64,000 nt of DNA from Streptomyces sp. NBC_01237 (GCF_035917275.1 NZ_CP108509.1:496001-560000); one strand, 5' to 3'. Positions 26,250-36,475 are shown, counted from the stretch's first letter. The notes: a model not told the origin generated them from the sequence alone. Numbers and translations are program-made.

Positions 26250-26278
26250 ATGTTTCGTTCGCCTACGCTCCGAAACAT
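26250..26278. promoter_or_regulatory. Inverted repeat over the start of the next gene
   Basis: ATGTTTCG (26250-26257) and CGAAACAT (26271-26278) form a perfect 8-bp inverted repeat with a 13-base spacer. The right arm contains the ATG at 26277. An AATACT at 26236-26241 could be the -10 for a leaderless transcript. The regulator is unknown. Confidence 0.5.
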
Positions 26279-27158
26279 GGATCATGGCGTGAGAGACCCT
26301 GCCCGGCTCGGGCGGACCCGGCTTCCCGACGGCCGGCGACTGGCATGGGCGGAGTGGGGCCCCCAGGACGGCTGGACAGTGCTGCTGTGTCCGGGCGCGG
26401 CAACCACCAGGTGGCTCGGTTTCGGCGGCAGCCTGGTCGAGGACGCCGGAATCCGCCTCATCTCCGTCGACCGGCCCGGACTCGGCGCCTCGGACCCGCA
26501 TCCCGGCCGCACGCTGGCCAGTTGGACCGCGGACATTCAGCACTTCACCCGATCCCGGGCGCTGGGTGATCCGGCCGTCGTGGGGTTCTCCCAGGGGGCA
26601 CCCTTCGCCCTCGCCCTGGCGGCGGCCGGTGCCGCGAGCGCCGCCGCCATCGTGTCCGGCAGCGACGAACTGGCCGGTCCCCGCTTCACCGATGCGCTCC
26701 ATCCGGACGTCAGGGCGATGGTGGACGCCGTGGCGGCCGACCCGGACAGCGCCGCCGCGTCCTTCGCCGGCTTCGGCAGCGCGGACGCACTGTGGGACCT
26801 GATCATGGCCACATCCTGCGAGACCGACCGCGCCGTGTACGCCGACCCTGTCTTCCGGTCCGCGTTCCGCCGTGCGATGGAGGAAGCCTTCGCGCAGGGA
26901 TCGGACGGCTACGCCCGCGACACCGTCCTGGCGATGGGCCGTTGGCCGTTCGACCCCGCTCGCATCACTGTTCCGGTCGACCTCTGGTACGGACGGCACG
27001 ACACCAGCCCGTCCCACTCACCCGATCACGGCGCTTCCCTCGCACGCCTCATCCCCACCGCGCACCGGCACCTGCTGCCCGACGCCGCGGGCTCCCTGCT
27101 GTGGACACACACCGACGCGGTCCTGCGTTCCTTGCTCGCCCACAGGGATGCGCACTGA
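26277..27158 (+). CDS. Alpha/beta hydrolase
   Basis: Cytoplasmic alpha/beta hydrolase of 293 residues. It has VLLCPGAATTRW near the oxyanion hole, a nucleophile elbow VVGFSQGAPFALALA (serine in GFSQG), an acid near WYGRHDT and the late segment IPTAHRHLLPDAAGSLLW. The active-site order fits esterases of the proline-iminopeptidase/epoxide-hydrolase type; the substrate is unknown. ATG 26250 is an alternative start. Neither has a Shine-Dalgarno, and both lie on the inverted repeat. Confidence 0.8.
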   Translation: MDHGVRDPARLGRTRLPDGRRLAWAEWGPQDGWTVLLCPGAATTRWLGFGGSLVEDAGIRLISVDRPGLGASDPHPGRTLASWTADIQHFTRSRALGDPAVVGFSQGAPFALALAAAGAASAAAIVSGSDELAGPRFTDALHPDVRAMVDAVAADPDSAAASFAGFGSADALWDLIMATSCETDRAVYADPVFRSAFRRAMEEAFAQGSDGYARDTVLAMGRWPFDPARITVPVDLWYGRHDTSPSHSPDHGASLARLIPTAHRHLLPDAAGSLLWTHTDAVLRSLLAHRDAH

Positions 27159-27192
27159 CCACGTGCTGGGCGGATGCCCGCGGGATGTCGCC

Positions 27193-28341
27193 TCAGCGCC
27201 CGGGGAGCAGCCGGGCCCCGGAGCCGGGAAGCTTGCTCCACCAGTGGTCGTAGCGGCGGTAGACCGCCGGTTCGCGGTCGGCGAGGAAGGCAGTCAGCGA
27301 ACGGGCCTCGGCGGCGATCTCCTCCCAGACCTCGTCCGGCAGGTCGTGGAAGGCGGTCACCTCGACGCCTCCCCCGGTCGTGCGCCACACCCCTGCGACG
27401 TACCCGTCGACCAGGAGGGCCGGCAGCACATCGCCGTTTCTGCGGATGACGAACCCCCGGTACTGCGGGGGAATGACACGGCTGCGGTCGGAGTAGGCCA
27501 GCAGCGTGCTGTCCCACATCGCCATCAGCCGCGGCGGTGCCGGCGCATCCCCGTCCGGACGCGGTGCGCCCGGCGTGTCGAACAGTTCCTCGCCGTCCGG
27601 TCCCCCCAGCCGCTCGATCTCACCGTCAGCGGCGAGTGCGGCCAATGCCGCCCTGGCCCGGGTCCGCTGGACCAGTGCGAACTGCGCCACGTCCGCCCCC
27701 GACGCGGGCCCGAACCCCTGGAGGTAGCGCAGGACCAGCGTCCGCAGGGACGCGGCCGATGTCCCGGGATCGTTCTGCTCCGGGCGGGCCGCAGGAGCGA
27801 TGTAGGACGGACGGATGCCGAACGACCACGGTGGTGTCGTGGGCGCGTGCAGCAGGGGCGCGTACTGCCGCAGCCCCCACCACGCTCCGGGCTTCGGCGG
27901 CCCGCTCAGCCGTTGTGTGAGCCACGCCTCGAATTCCGCAGCCGTTCGGGGCCGGTCGGCGAACGCCAGCAGTTCCGGGACCAGTACGTCGGCGTCCTCG
28001 GCGGTCAGCCCCGATGCCGTGAAGCGGTCACCCAGTCTGGCGGCACGCACCGACGGCTGCACGGCCTGGCGGAAGTCCCGGAAATCGTCGGCGTGCACGG
28101 CGTGCAGCGTGATCCGCATCAGGGTCGACTTGACGACCGTGCGGTCGTCGAAGGCGGCATCGAGCTCCGCCGGGTCGAAGGCCACCAGCCGGTTCCACAG
28201 CGCGAGATAGGGCGAGGCCGCCTGTTGCGCCTGAAGCGCCACCACGCGCCGTATTCCCTCGGTGGCGCCGAGGGCTTCCCGCCGCAGCAGCAACTGCCGC
28301 GCGAGTGTGGAGCGGTTGAGCTCGCGCGCCGTGATTCTCAT
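27193..28341 (-). CDS. Winged-helix DNA-binding protein, AlkZ/HTH_42 family
   Basis: Protein of 382 residues in the HTH_42 family that includes the DNA glycosylase AlkZ, which unhooks interstrand crosslinks. It has tandem winged helices, and the family's Q-x-Q element is visible in VVALQAQQAAS near residue 38. Further marks are TLMRITLHAVHADDF, WWGLRQYAPLLHAP and DSTLLAYSDRSRVIPP. It could act in repair of alkylated or crosslinked DNA, though many homologues are uncharacterised. It is last in a run of minus-strand genes, separated from the ABC-F genes by a terminator. Confidence 0.82.
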   Translation of the reverse strand: MRITARELNRSTLARQLLLRREALGATEGIRRVVALQAQQAASPYLALWNRLVAFDPAELDAAFDDRTVVKSTLMRITLHAVHADDFRDFRQAVQPSVRAARLGDRFTASGLTAEDADVLVPELLAFADRPRTAAEFEAWLTQRLSGPPKPGAWWGLRQYAPLLHAPTTPPWSFGIRPSYIAPAARPEQNDPGTSAASLRTLVLRYLQGFGPASGADVAQFALVQRTRARAALAALAADGEIERLGGPDGEELFDTPGAPRPDGDAPAPPRLMAMWDSTLLAYSDRSRVIPPQYRGFVIRRNGDVLPALLVDGYVAGVWRTTGGGVEVTAFHDLPDEVWEEIAAEARSLTAFLADREPAVYRRYDHWWSKLPGSGARLLPGR

Positions 28342-28433
28342 GTCGTTGCCGCCTCGTTCCCCCTGCGTGGGCCACGGCCATGACCACGCTCGCGGCTTTC
28401 CCGACTGTGCACCCTAAGGGTTGCTCCGGCGGG

Positions 28434-28469
28434 ACCGCCATGGCCCCGGATGAGCGGGGCCATGGCGGT
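28434..28469. terminator. Terminator after ABC-F gene
   Basis: Perfect 14-bp stem: ACCGCCATGGCCCC (28434-28447) pairs with 28456-28469 across an 8-base loop. It lies 20 bases past the ABC-F stop on the minus strand. Confidence 0.8.
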
Positions 28470-28489
28470 TCCACGGGCCGGCACCCGGC

Positions 28490-30178
<1,689 letters not shown>

Positions 30179-30253
30179 CCTCAGGGGCTCCCCTCTGCCT
30201 GCGGGGGCGGGGGGCCCACTGCCCCCACCCGTGTACGGCTGTCCCACCACAGC

Positions 30254-31915
30254 TCAGCCCGCCTCCGTCGCTTCGAGCATGCTCCGGACCTCATCGGCGG
30301 TGGTCTCGCTCAGCTCCTCCCCGACGAGCAGCCAGCGGGTGATGCCGACCGATTCGAGGAAGGGCAGATCGTGGCCCGCGATCAGGAGCGCGCCTTCATA
30401 GGATTCGAGCGCGCTCGTCAGCTGCCGCACGCTGGCCATGTCCAGGTTGTTGGTCGGTTCGTCCATCATGACCAGTTGGGGTGCCGGTGCGGCGAGCATC
30501 GTCGCCGCGAGTGCGGCTCGGAAGCGTTCCCCGCCCGAGAGCGTGCCCGCGAGCTGCTCGGCGCGCGCCCCCTTGAACAGGAACCGCGCGAGCTGGGAGC
30601 GGATGTGGTTGTCGTCGACCCCTGGTGCCATGCGCGCCACGTTCGCCACGACGCTCAGCCGCTCGTCCAGCACATCCAGACGCTGCGGGAGGAATCTCCA
30701 CGGCACGAACGTCCTGGCCTCGCCCTCCAGGGGCGCGAGCTGTCCGGTGAGGGTGCGCAGCAGCGTGGTCTTCCCGGCCCCGTTGCGCCCGACCAGCGCG
30801 ATGCGTTCGGGCCCGTGCACATGGAGTTCGCCGTCGCGCAGCTTGCCGAACCGTGGGCGCAGCCGGTGCAGGGTCAGCACGGTGCGGCCGGCGGGCACGG
30901 CCGTACGGGGAAGGCTCACCCTGATCTCGGCATCGCTGTGGATCGCGTCCGCGGCCTCCTCGCGCCGCTCGCGCGCCTCACTGAGCCGGTCCTCGTGCAC
31001 ACCTCGCAGCTTGCCCGCCGATTCCTGCGCGGCGCGCTTCCGCGCACCGGCGAGGATCTTCGGCAGCCGCCGCTCGGCTTCCACCTTCCTGCCGTGCCGC
31101 TCCCGGCGGGCCACTTTGATGTGGGACTCCTCCAGCTCGCGCTTCTGTCGCCGTACGTCGGCATCGGCGGCCCGCAGCATGCGTTCGGCCGCTTCCTGCT
31201 GGGTGGCCAGTGCCTCCCGGTAGGCGGACCAGCCACCCCCGTACCAGCTCACCGATCCGTTGCGCAGCTCGGCGATACGGTCCACGCGTTCCAGCAGTTC
31301 ACGGTCGTGGCTGACCACGACCAGTACACCGGAGCGCCAGGAGTCGACCGCCTCGTAGAGCCGACGGCGGGCGAACAGGTCGAGGTTGTTGGTCGGTTCG
31401 TCGAGCAGGAGGACGTCGGGGCGCTCCAGCAGCAGCGCGGCCAGGCGCAGCAGAACGGTCTCCCCGCCGGACATCTCGCCCACGGTGCGGTCCAGTTCGA
31501 CGTCGTTGAGCCCCAGTGAGTCCAGGGTCGCCCGAGCCCGCTCCTCGACGTCCCAGTCGTCGCCGATCGTCGCGAAGTGCTTTTCGTCGACGTCTCCGGC
31601 CTCGATGGCGCTCAGCGCGGCCCGCCGCCCCGCGATGCCCAGGGCCTGTTCGACGCTCAGTGTCGTGTCGAGGGTGATGTTCTGCGGCAGGTAGGCGAGG
31701 CTGCCGCCGGCCGTCACCGATCCCCGGGAGGGGAGCAGCCGTCCGGCCAGCAGGCGCAGCAGAGTGGATTTGCCTGTGCCGTTGGTGCCGACCAGGCCGG
31801 TTCGTCCCCGGCCGATGGTGAGGGAAAGCCCGTCGAAGAGGGGGGTGCCGTCCGGCCAGTCGAAGGACAGGCCCGAGCAGGTCACAGAGGTACTGGGGAG
31901 GGTGGGGTTGGCCAT
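30254..31915 (-). CDS. ABC-F family ATPase
   Basis: Second ABC-F protein, 553 residues. NBD1 has GTNGTGKST, MSGGE and LLLDEPTNNLD; NBD2 has GRNGAGKTT, LSGGE and VMMDEPTNNLD. The interdomain linker is long and strongly charged (RRQKRELEESHIKVARRERH, then a run of Arg/Glu), as in translation factors that reach the ribosomal peptidyl-transferase centre. I use ATG 31915, with GAGGA five bases upstream; an in-frame ATG at 32056 would add 47 unconserved-looking residues. A long leader with a possible upstream ORF precedes it. Confidence 0.87.
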   Translation of the reverse strand: MANPTLPSTSVTCSGLSFDWPDGTPLFDGLSLTIGRGRTGLVGTNGTGKSTLLRLLAGRLLPSRGSVTAGGSLAYLPQNITLDTTLSVEQALGIAGRRAALSAIEAGDVDEKHFATIGDDWDVEERARATLDSLGLNDVELDRTVGEMSGGETVLLRLAALLLERPDVLLLDEPTNNLDLFARRRLYEAVDSWRSGVLVVVSHDRELLERVDRIAELRNGSVSWYGGGWSAYREALATQQEAAERMLRAADADVRRQKRELEESHIKVARRERHGRKVEAERRLPKILAGARKRAAQESAGKLRGVHEDRLSEARERREEAADAIHSDAEIRVSLPRTAVPAGRTVLTLHRLRPRFGKLRDGELHVHGPERIALVGRNGAGKTTLLRTLTGQLAPLEGEARTFVPWRFLPQRLDVLDERLSVVANVARMAPGVDDNHIRSQLARFLFKGARAEQLAGTLSGGERFRAALAATMLAAPAPQLVMMDEPTNNLDMASVRQLTSALESYEGALLIAGHDLPFLESVGITRWLLVGEELSETTADEVRSMLEATEAG

Positions 31916-32037
31916 GAAGGTCCTCGCAGTCGCAAGCGCGGTGAACAGGGGGGCTTCATATGCGAGCACCACACGGCGACCAGACCGGGAGAAACGAAGG
32001 GGGTGCGGCCCTCCGAAGGGTGAAAGGACGGCTTCAT
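31882..32037 (-). CDS. Candidate leader ORF of the ABC-F gene
   Basis: A 51-codon frame starting ATG AAG CCG at 32037 runs through the leader and ends at TGA 31884-31882, overlapping the ABC-F start by 34 bases in another frame. A second in-frame ATG AAG CCC begins at 31959. No clear Shine-Dalgarno is present and the peptide (MKPSFHPSEG...) matches no family known to me. Its position suits an attenuator or coupling ORF, but it may be chance. Confidence 0.3.
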   Translation of the reverse strand: MKPSFHPSEGRTPFVSPGLVAVWCSHMKPPCSPRLRLRGPSWPTPPSPVPL

Positions 32038-32069
32038 GCACCGAGGTCGCATCCACGCGGGGTCACGGT

Positions 32070-32090
32070 CGGCAGGAATGCCGGAACGGC
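32070..32090 (-). promoter_or_regulatory. Alternative hairpins in ABC-F leader
   Basis: CGGCA-GGAA-TGCCG (32070-32083) and GCCG-GAA-CGGC (32080-32090) share the TGCCG segment, so only one can form at a time. Mutually exclusive hairpins in a long leader are the usual layout of an antibiotic-responsive attenuator. They are short, so this is tentative. Confidence 0.35.
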
Positions 32091-32182
32091 GTGACAGGTG
32101 TACGGGCTGTGCCGTACCGCGTGATGATCGCGAACCTCAGATACGCAACGTCCACCTCTATCGGAGACAATGGGACCTGAGC

Positions 32183-32188
32183 ACTATA
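32183..32188 (-). promoter_or_regulatory. -10 element for ABC-F leader transcript
   Basis: On the minus strand the hexamer is TATAGT, one base from the vegetative consensus, at the very end of the mptB gene. Transcription from here would give a leader of about 260 nt before the ABC-F ATG. No good -35 is seen 17 bases upstream, so an activator may be needed. Confidence 0.5.
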
Positions 32189-32190
32189 CC

Positions 32191-33663
32191 TCAGCTGGTC
32201 ATGGCAGGGCCTGTTTCCTGTGGGATCCCGGGTCGTTCGCCGACGGGGCCGCAGGCGGGCGGGCCGGGATCGGCCGGGGCCCGCCGGACAGCGAACGTGG
32301 CCAGTACGCAGGCGATTCCCGTCAGGACGAAGGCGTAGACCGGGGTGGCACCCGTGGGATGGGTCTCGTAGACGAGCGACGCCGACAGCACGGTCAGCAC
32401 CTTGACGGTGCGGCCGTGTGCCTGCGTGGCGGCGATCACCGCCATGCCCCACAGCAGGTACCAGGGCTGGACCATGGGCGAAAGGGCGACCAGGGCCAGC
32501 AGTGCCAGGCCCAGGGCAGGCACCGGGGCCGAGCGGCCGTTCGCCGCCCGCCAGGCCAGGAGGGCGATCAGTACGAGCGCCGCCGCCAGGCCCAGGGTCT
32601 GAACGGCGCTCTTGACCGGTTCGGGATCGGTACCGAGAAGCAGGCGCAGCGATTCGCCGAACAGCAGCCCCAGGTCGCTGGTGGCCGACAGCGCCGTGTG
32701 TATGGAGCCCGCGACGCTCTGGGTCCCGAGCCAGCCGAAGCCCGTGCCCGCGGCCAGCGTCGCTCCTGCGGCAACGGTCCCCGCGACGAGGCCGGGCGCC
32801 AGCAGCCCCTTGGCCGCCCTGCGTACGAGAGGGCCGGTCGATGCCCTGTACATGATCACGCCGATGAACAGCAGTGCGACGGCCGCCGGGGACTTCACCA
32901 TCATGGCGAGCCCGATGAGCACGCTCCCCGCGATCCACCTGCCACGGGTGGCGAGCACGATGCCCGCCAGCATGAGGCCGATCATCAGGCCGTCGTTGTG
33001 CATTCCGCCGACGACATGCATGAGCAGCAGCGGGTTGAGTACGGCGAGCCACAGAGCAGCGCTCTCGCTCCTGCCGTGCTCGCGCGCGAGGTGCCGCACA
33101 GCCCACACGATCAGGACCAGCGCGGCCAGGGCGATGAGCCGCATGCCCAGCACGGTGGGAACGATCGTCCCGCCCGTGAGCTGGACCACCGCTCGCGCGA
33201 GGACCAGGAAGAAGGGGCCGTACGGAGCGGGTGTGTCCGTCCAGTGCCCGCCGACGCTCGCGGCGGCGTCACCGCCGAGCCCACCGGGGTCGAGAACCGA
33301 CGGTCCCACGCTGTAGACGTCATGTCCTTCGAGGACCATCGCCCCCTGGGAGATGTAGCTGTACACATCAGCGCTGTAGAGCGGCGGTGCCAGTACGAGC
33401 GGGGCCGCCCACCACACGAGGGTGATGAGCGTGGCGCGGACTGACGCCCCGGTCCTGCCGTACCCCCACCAGGCGATGACGAGAAGCGTCAGCCCGATGT
33501 ACGCGAGAACGGCGGCTGCCACGGTCACCCCGGACCCGTGGGGGACCCAGAGTCCCCACGGGTCGCGGGCAGGCAGACTTCCGGCGGCCCAGCCACCCGC
33601 GGCGGCCGCGGCGGAACCGGCCACTCCGAGCCGACGGTACCCTTCAGCGCTCAATGCCCACAT
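32191..33663 (-). CDS. mptB: Polyprenol-phosphate-mannose alpha-1,6-mannosyltransferase MptB
   Basis: GT-C membrane glycosyltransferase of 490 residues with about 12 hydrophobic helices. The first extracellular loop carries the metal/lipid-sugar motif in PPLYSADVYSYISQG, followed by TDTPAPYGPFFLVLARAVV, typical of MptB. In mycobacteria and corynebacteria the family starts the lipomannan backbone; the Streptomyces homologue's product is less clear. I start at ATG 33663 (MWALSAEGYRR) rather than GTG 33726. Its end overlaps the promoter of the ABC-F genes, and it is divergent from tRNA-Trp. Confidence 0.88.
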   Translation of the reverse strand: MWALSAEGYRRLGVAGSAAAAAGGWAAGSLPARDPWGLWVPHGSGVTVAAAVLAYIGLTLLVIAWWGYGRTGASVRATLITLVWWAAPLVLAPPLYSADVYSYISQGAMVLEGHDVYSVGPSVLDPGGLGGDAAASVGGHWTDTPAPYGPFFLVLARAVVQLTGGTIVPTVLGMRLIALAALVLIVWAVRHLAREHGRSESAALWLAVLNPLLLMHVVGGMHNDGLMIGLMLAGIVLATRGRWIAGSVLIGLAMMVKSPAAVALLFIGVIMYRASTGPLVRRAAKGLLAPGLVAGTVAAGATLAAGTGFGWLGTQSVAGSIHTALSATSDLGLLFGESLRLLLGTDPEPVKSAVQTLGLAAALVLIALLAWRAANGRSAPVPALGLALLALVALSPMVQPWYLLWGMAVIAATQAHGRTVKVLTVLSASLVYETHPTGATPVYAFVLTGIACVLATFAVRRAPADPGPPACGPVGERPGIPQETGPAMTS

Positions 33664-33795
33664 GAGGCGCCAACCTACCGAACGGGCCCGCGAGCGATCA
33701 CCACACCCCGACTCGGAGGGTGACACGCCCGGTGGGCACTCCGCCTAAAACCTGTTGGCCGGGGCAGGTGGGGATGCCAGGCTGATCGGCATCGA

Positions 33796-33868
33796 AGGGG
33801 CGTAGCTCAGAGGCCAGAGCGCCGGTCTCCAAAACCGGATGCCGCAGGTTCGACTCCTGCCGCCCCTG
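33796..33868 (+). tRNA. tRNA-Trp (anticodon CCA)
   Basis: A full cloverleaf of 73 nt. The acceptor stem AGGGGCG pairs with CGCCCCT (33861-33867) with discriminator G. The D-stem is GCTC/GAGC. The anticodon stem CCGGT/ACCGG encloses the loop CTCCAAA, giving anticodon CCA. The T-stem GCAGG/CCTGC encloses TTCGACT. The 3' CCA is not encoded. Confidence 0.95.
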
Positions 33869-34099
33869 CCCATGGTGCGGCCGTGCCGTCACGGCCCGGC
33901 TCGCGCTCCCGCTGCGCGGGAAGCCCGAGTGCGGCCGGGAGGCGGACCGGAGCGCCGGGAAGGGAGAGCCGGCCGAGGGGGCCGGGGCGCGGCCGGACCA
34001 CCGCCCGTATACCGATCCTCACGCCGGACCGGCGCGAGCGCATCCGGAGCAGCGGGGCATCATCCCTGGGTGCGACGCGCGTACGGAGCGGGGGCCCGA

Positions 34100-34369
34100 C
34101 TACCGCACATCGCCCCGCCAGTCCCACCGGTCCGGATCGCTCGGACGGGGCCCGTACTCCGCGCGCCCACCCGGCCCGTAGGCCCCGATCTCCGTGATGA
34201 GTCCCGCACCCTCGCGCAACGCGGCGGCGCTCCAGCCCGTGACGTCCAGGAGCAGCCCGTCCAGCGGGCCGCCCACCAGCTCGCGGTATTCGTGGCCGGT
34301 CTTCGGGCCGGGGTGGGGGTCGTCGTGGTCCGTGCCGTAGACCCGGCGCTGCCTCATGAGCTCGTCCAT
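34100..34369 (-). CDS. Small conserved hypothetical protein
   Basis: Protein of 89 residues from ATG 34369. It carries a compact GHEYRELVGGPLDGLLLDVT core, then GWSAAALREGAGLITEIGAY and GPGGRAEYGPRPSDPDRWDW. I recall similar small proteins with a GGPLDG motif in streptomycetes but no function. There is no signal peptide or membrane helix. The Shine-Dalgarno is weak. It stands alone between tRNA-Trp and the divergent PP2C gene. The 231-base stretch between the tRNA and this gene holds nothing I can support. Confidence 0.6.
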   Translation of the reverse strand: MDELMRQRRVYGTDHDDPHPGPKTGHEYRELVGGPLDGLLLDVTGWSAAALREGAGLITEIGAYGPGGRAEYGPRPSDPDRWDWRGDVR

Positions 34370-34502
34370 GCGGGCAGCATCCCACCGGGCACTGACAACG
34401 GCACGGTGCGTCGGGCCATCCGGCACCCGGTCCCCGGGCAGGAGTCGCCGCTCACCGGCAGCCGAAATATGATGCAGGGACTAACGCACCGCGGAGCGGC
34501 CC

Positions 34503-35336
34503 ATGAACCGGCGTCGGACTTCCCGCTCAGCAAGCGCCGAGGACCTGCTCAATACGCTGCAGAGTCTTACCGCCCGGGCCCGGCAGGAAGTGGAACTGCA
34601 CCAGGCCCGGGTGGAGCTGGCGCAGGCCCTCCAGCGCGAGATGCTGCCGTCATCCCTGCCCACGCTTCCCGGACTTGAGGCGGCGGCGGGTTATGCCCCC
34701 GCTCGTCATGGGCTGGACATCGGCGGCGACTGGTACGACGGGTTCCCGCTCCCCGACGGGGCCCTCGCCTTCGCCATCGGCGATGTGCAGGGGCACGACG
34801 TCGAGGCGGCGGCCTTCATGGGGCAGATACGCATAGCCATGCGCGCGATCGCGGCCACGACGTCCGATCCGGGTGAGGTCATGGGCCGAACCAACGATCT
34901 ACTGCTGTCCGTTGACTCCGGCCTCTTCGCCACGTGTACGTTCCTCCGGCTCGATCCGCTCACCTGGGAGCTGCACAGCGCTCGGGCCGGCCATGTGGCC
35001 TGCGTATGGGCGAGTGTGGACGGGTCGTCCGGCATCACCGAGGACCCCGGGGGGTTGCCTCTCGGCATCCAGACCGGGGAGGCGTATCCCGTCACCCGGC
35101 GCACGCTCGACACTGCCGGGGCCCTCGTGCTGCTCACCGACGGCGTCGTCGAGGGGCCGTCGCTGCTGATCGAGGACGGTCTGGACAGGGTGCGGCGCCT
35201 CGTCGGCGCCCATGCCGGTGCGAGCGCCGAGGAACTGGCCGATGAGGTGCTGGGTGCGGCGGAGTCCACGGGCCACGAGGACGACGCGGCGGTGCTCGTC
35301 CTGCGTCACGAGGCCACCGCACGCCGGACACGGTGA
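34503..35336 (+). CDS. PP2C/SpoIIE-type serine phosphatase (RsbU-like)
   Basis: Protein of 277 residues with a short N-terminal coiled coil (RARQEVELHQARVELAQALQ) and a PP2C-type phosphatase domain. Metal-binding motifs are visible: LDIGGDWYDGFPLP, AIGDVQGHDVEAAAFMGQIR, VLLTDGVVEGP and HEDDAAVLVLR. Such proteins dephosphorylate anti-sigma-factor antagonists and so release a sigma factor. There is no sensor domain in the chain. The next gene encodes a MASE1 membrane sensor, and the GTGA at 35333-35336 suggests coupling, so the pair may work as a split sensor-phosphatase. Confidence 0.88.
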   Translation: MNRRRTSRSASAEDLLNTLQSLTARARQEVELHQARVELAQALQREMLPSSLPTLPGLEAAAGYAPARHGLDIGGDWYDGFPLPDGALAFAIGDVQGHDVEAAAFMGQIRIAMRAIAATTSDPGEVMGRTNDLLLSVDSGLFATCTFLRLDPLTWELHSARAGHVACVWASVDGSSGITEDPGGLPLGIQTGEAYPVTRRTLDTAGALVLLTDGVVEGPSLLIEDGLDRVRRLVGAHAGASAEELADEVLGAAESTGHEDDAAVLVLRHEATARRTR

Positions 35337-35340
35337 CTGC

Positions 35341-35404
35341 GGGACTGCGGGACTGCGGGACTGCGGGACTGCGGGACTGCGGGACTGCGGGACTGCGGGA
35401 CTGC
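35341..35404. repeat. 8-bp tandem repeat (GGGACTGC, eight copies)
   Basis: Eight perfect GGGACTGC units, preceded by a partial GACTGC that overlaps the PP2C stop codon. Because the unit is not a multiple of three, each gain or loss shifts the frame between the GTG overlapping the stop (35333) and the MASE1 gene. With the present number that frame is open into the MASE1 protein, encoding repeated AGLRDCGT. Confidence 0.97.
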
Positions 35405-35446
35405 GCCGAGCGTGTCTCAGCCGACTCCCGACGAGGTCGGTGTCTG

Positions 35447-36475
35447 ATGATCCGTGTGATCCGCAGCGAAGAAGCCAGACGTCGGGCCGTGGCAGTCGCT
35501 CAGATGCTGGGCGTCGCCGCCGTCTACTACGGGTCGGGACGGCTCGGACTGCTCAGGGAAGTGGTGGTGCACGGTTCCGTCGTCACCCCGCTCTGGCCAC
35601 CCACGGGTGTCGCCCTGGCTGCGCTGCTCGTTCTGGGTGCCAGGATCTGGCCGGGCATCGCGCTCGGCGCGCTCCTGACGATCACCGCGACCAGCGGCTC
35701 GTTCACATGGTCCGGTCTCGGCATCGTGACAGGCAATACCGCGGCCCCGCTGTGCGCGTACCTCATGCTGCGCCGGGTGGGTTTCCGGAGCGAGCTGGCA
35801 CATCTGCGGGACGGCATCGCGCTGGTCCTTCTCGGCGCGTTCGCGGGGATGCTCATCAGCGCGACGGTGGGCAGCGGAGTGCTGATGCTCGCCGGCAAAC
35901 TTCCCACCAGCAGCTTCTGGCTGGTCTGGTCGTCCTGGTGGGCGGGCGATGCCATGGGAGTGCTCGTGGTCACCCCGCTCCTGCTGGTCCTGCGCAAGGT
36001 GCGGCTTCCACGGAGGAGCGACCGGTGGCTGGAGGCGTCGGTCCTGATGATCGTCACGCTGGTGGCCGGTCTGGTGGCGACGAGAAGCTCACTGTCGATG
36101 ATCTATTTGGTCTTCCCGGTCCTCATCTGGGCGGCGATCCGCTTTCAGCTGCCCGGTAGCGCCCCCTGCGCGTTCCTGGTGTCCGTGCTCGCGATCGTTG
36201 CCGGAACCGACCGGGTGGGGCCGTTCGCGGATCACAGCCTGGTGGAGATCATGGTCAACCTGTCGCTCTTCAACGGCTGTGTGGCGCTCACCGCCCTGCT
36301 GCTGGCCGCGATCGTGGCCGAGCAGTCGAACATTCGCCGGAGGACGGAGCGTGCCGTGGAGGAGTTGCAGGCATTGGTGGAGCAGTTCGCTCCGCTGCCG
36401 GGGCCACCTGCACGGCGCACCGCCGACGACGACCCGCCCCACGGTCGGGACGACGGGCCGTCCTCCCGCTCCTGA
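35447..36475 (+). CDS. MASE1-domain membrane sensor
   Basis: Integral membrane protein of 342 residues from ATG 35447 with about eight helices in the MASE1 pattern (VTPLWPPTGVALAALLVLGA; WWAGDAMGVLVVTPLLLVL; VFPVLIWAAIRFQLPG). MASE1 domains usually sit in front of kinases, cyclases or phosphatases, but here the chain ends after a short helix (ERAVEELQALVEQFAPLP) and a charged tail, with no output domain. The PP2C gene immediately upstream may supply it. A longer form starting at GTG 35333 would add 38 residues encoded by the tandem repeat. Confidence 0.82.
   Translation: MIRVIRSEEARRRAVAVAQMLGVAAVYYGSGRLGLLREVVVHGSVVTPLWPPTGVALAALLVLGARIWPGIALGALLTITATSGSFTWSGLGIVTGNTAAPLCAYLMLRRVGFRSELAHLRDGIALVLLGAFAGMLISATVGSGVLMLAGKLPTSSFWLVWSSWWAGDAMGVLVVTPLLLVLRKVRLPRRSDRWLEASVLMIVTLVAGLVATRSSLSMIYLVFPVLIWAAIRFQLPGSAPCAFLVSVLAIVAGTDRVGPFADHSLVEIMVNLSLFNGCVALTALLLAAIVAEQSNIRRRTERAVEELQALVEQFAPLPGPPARRTADDDPPHGRDDGPSSRS

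Noticed and set aside
31916..32056. N-terminal extension of the second ABC-F protein from ATG 32056
   Set aside because: ATG 31915 has a good GAGGA site and begins where ABC-F proteins normally begin; the extra 47 residues look like leader sequence.
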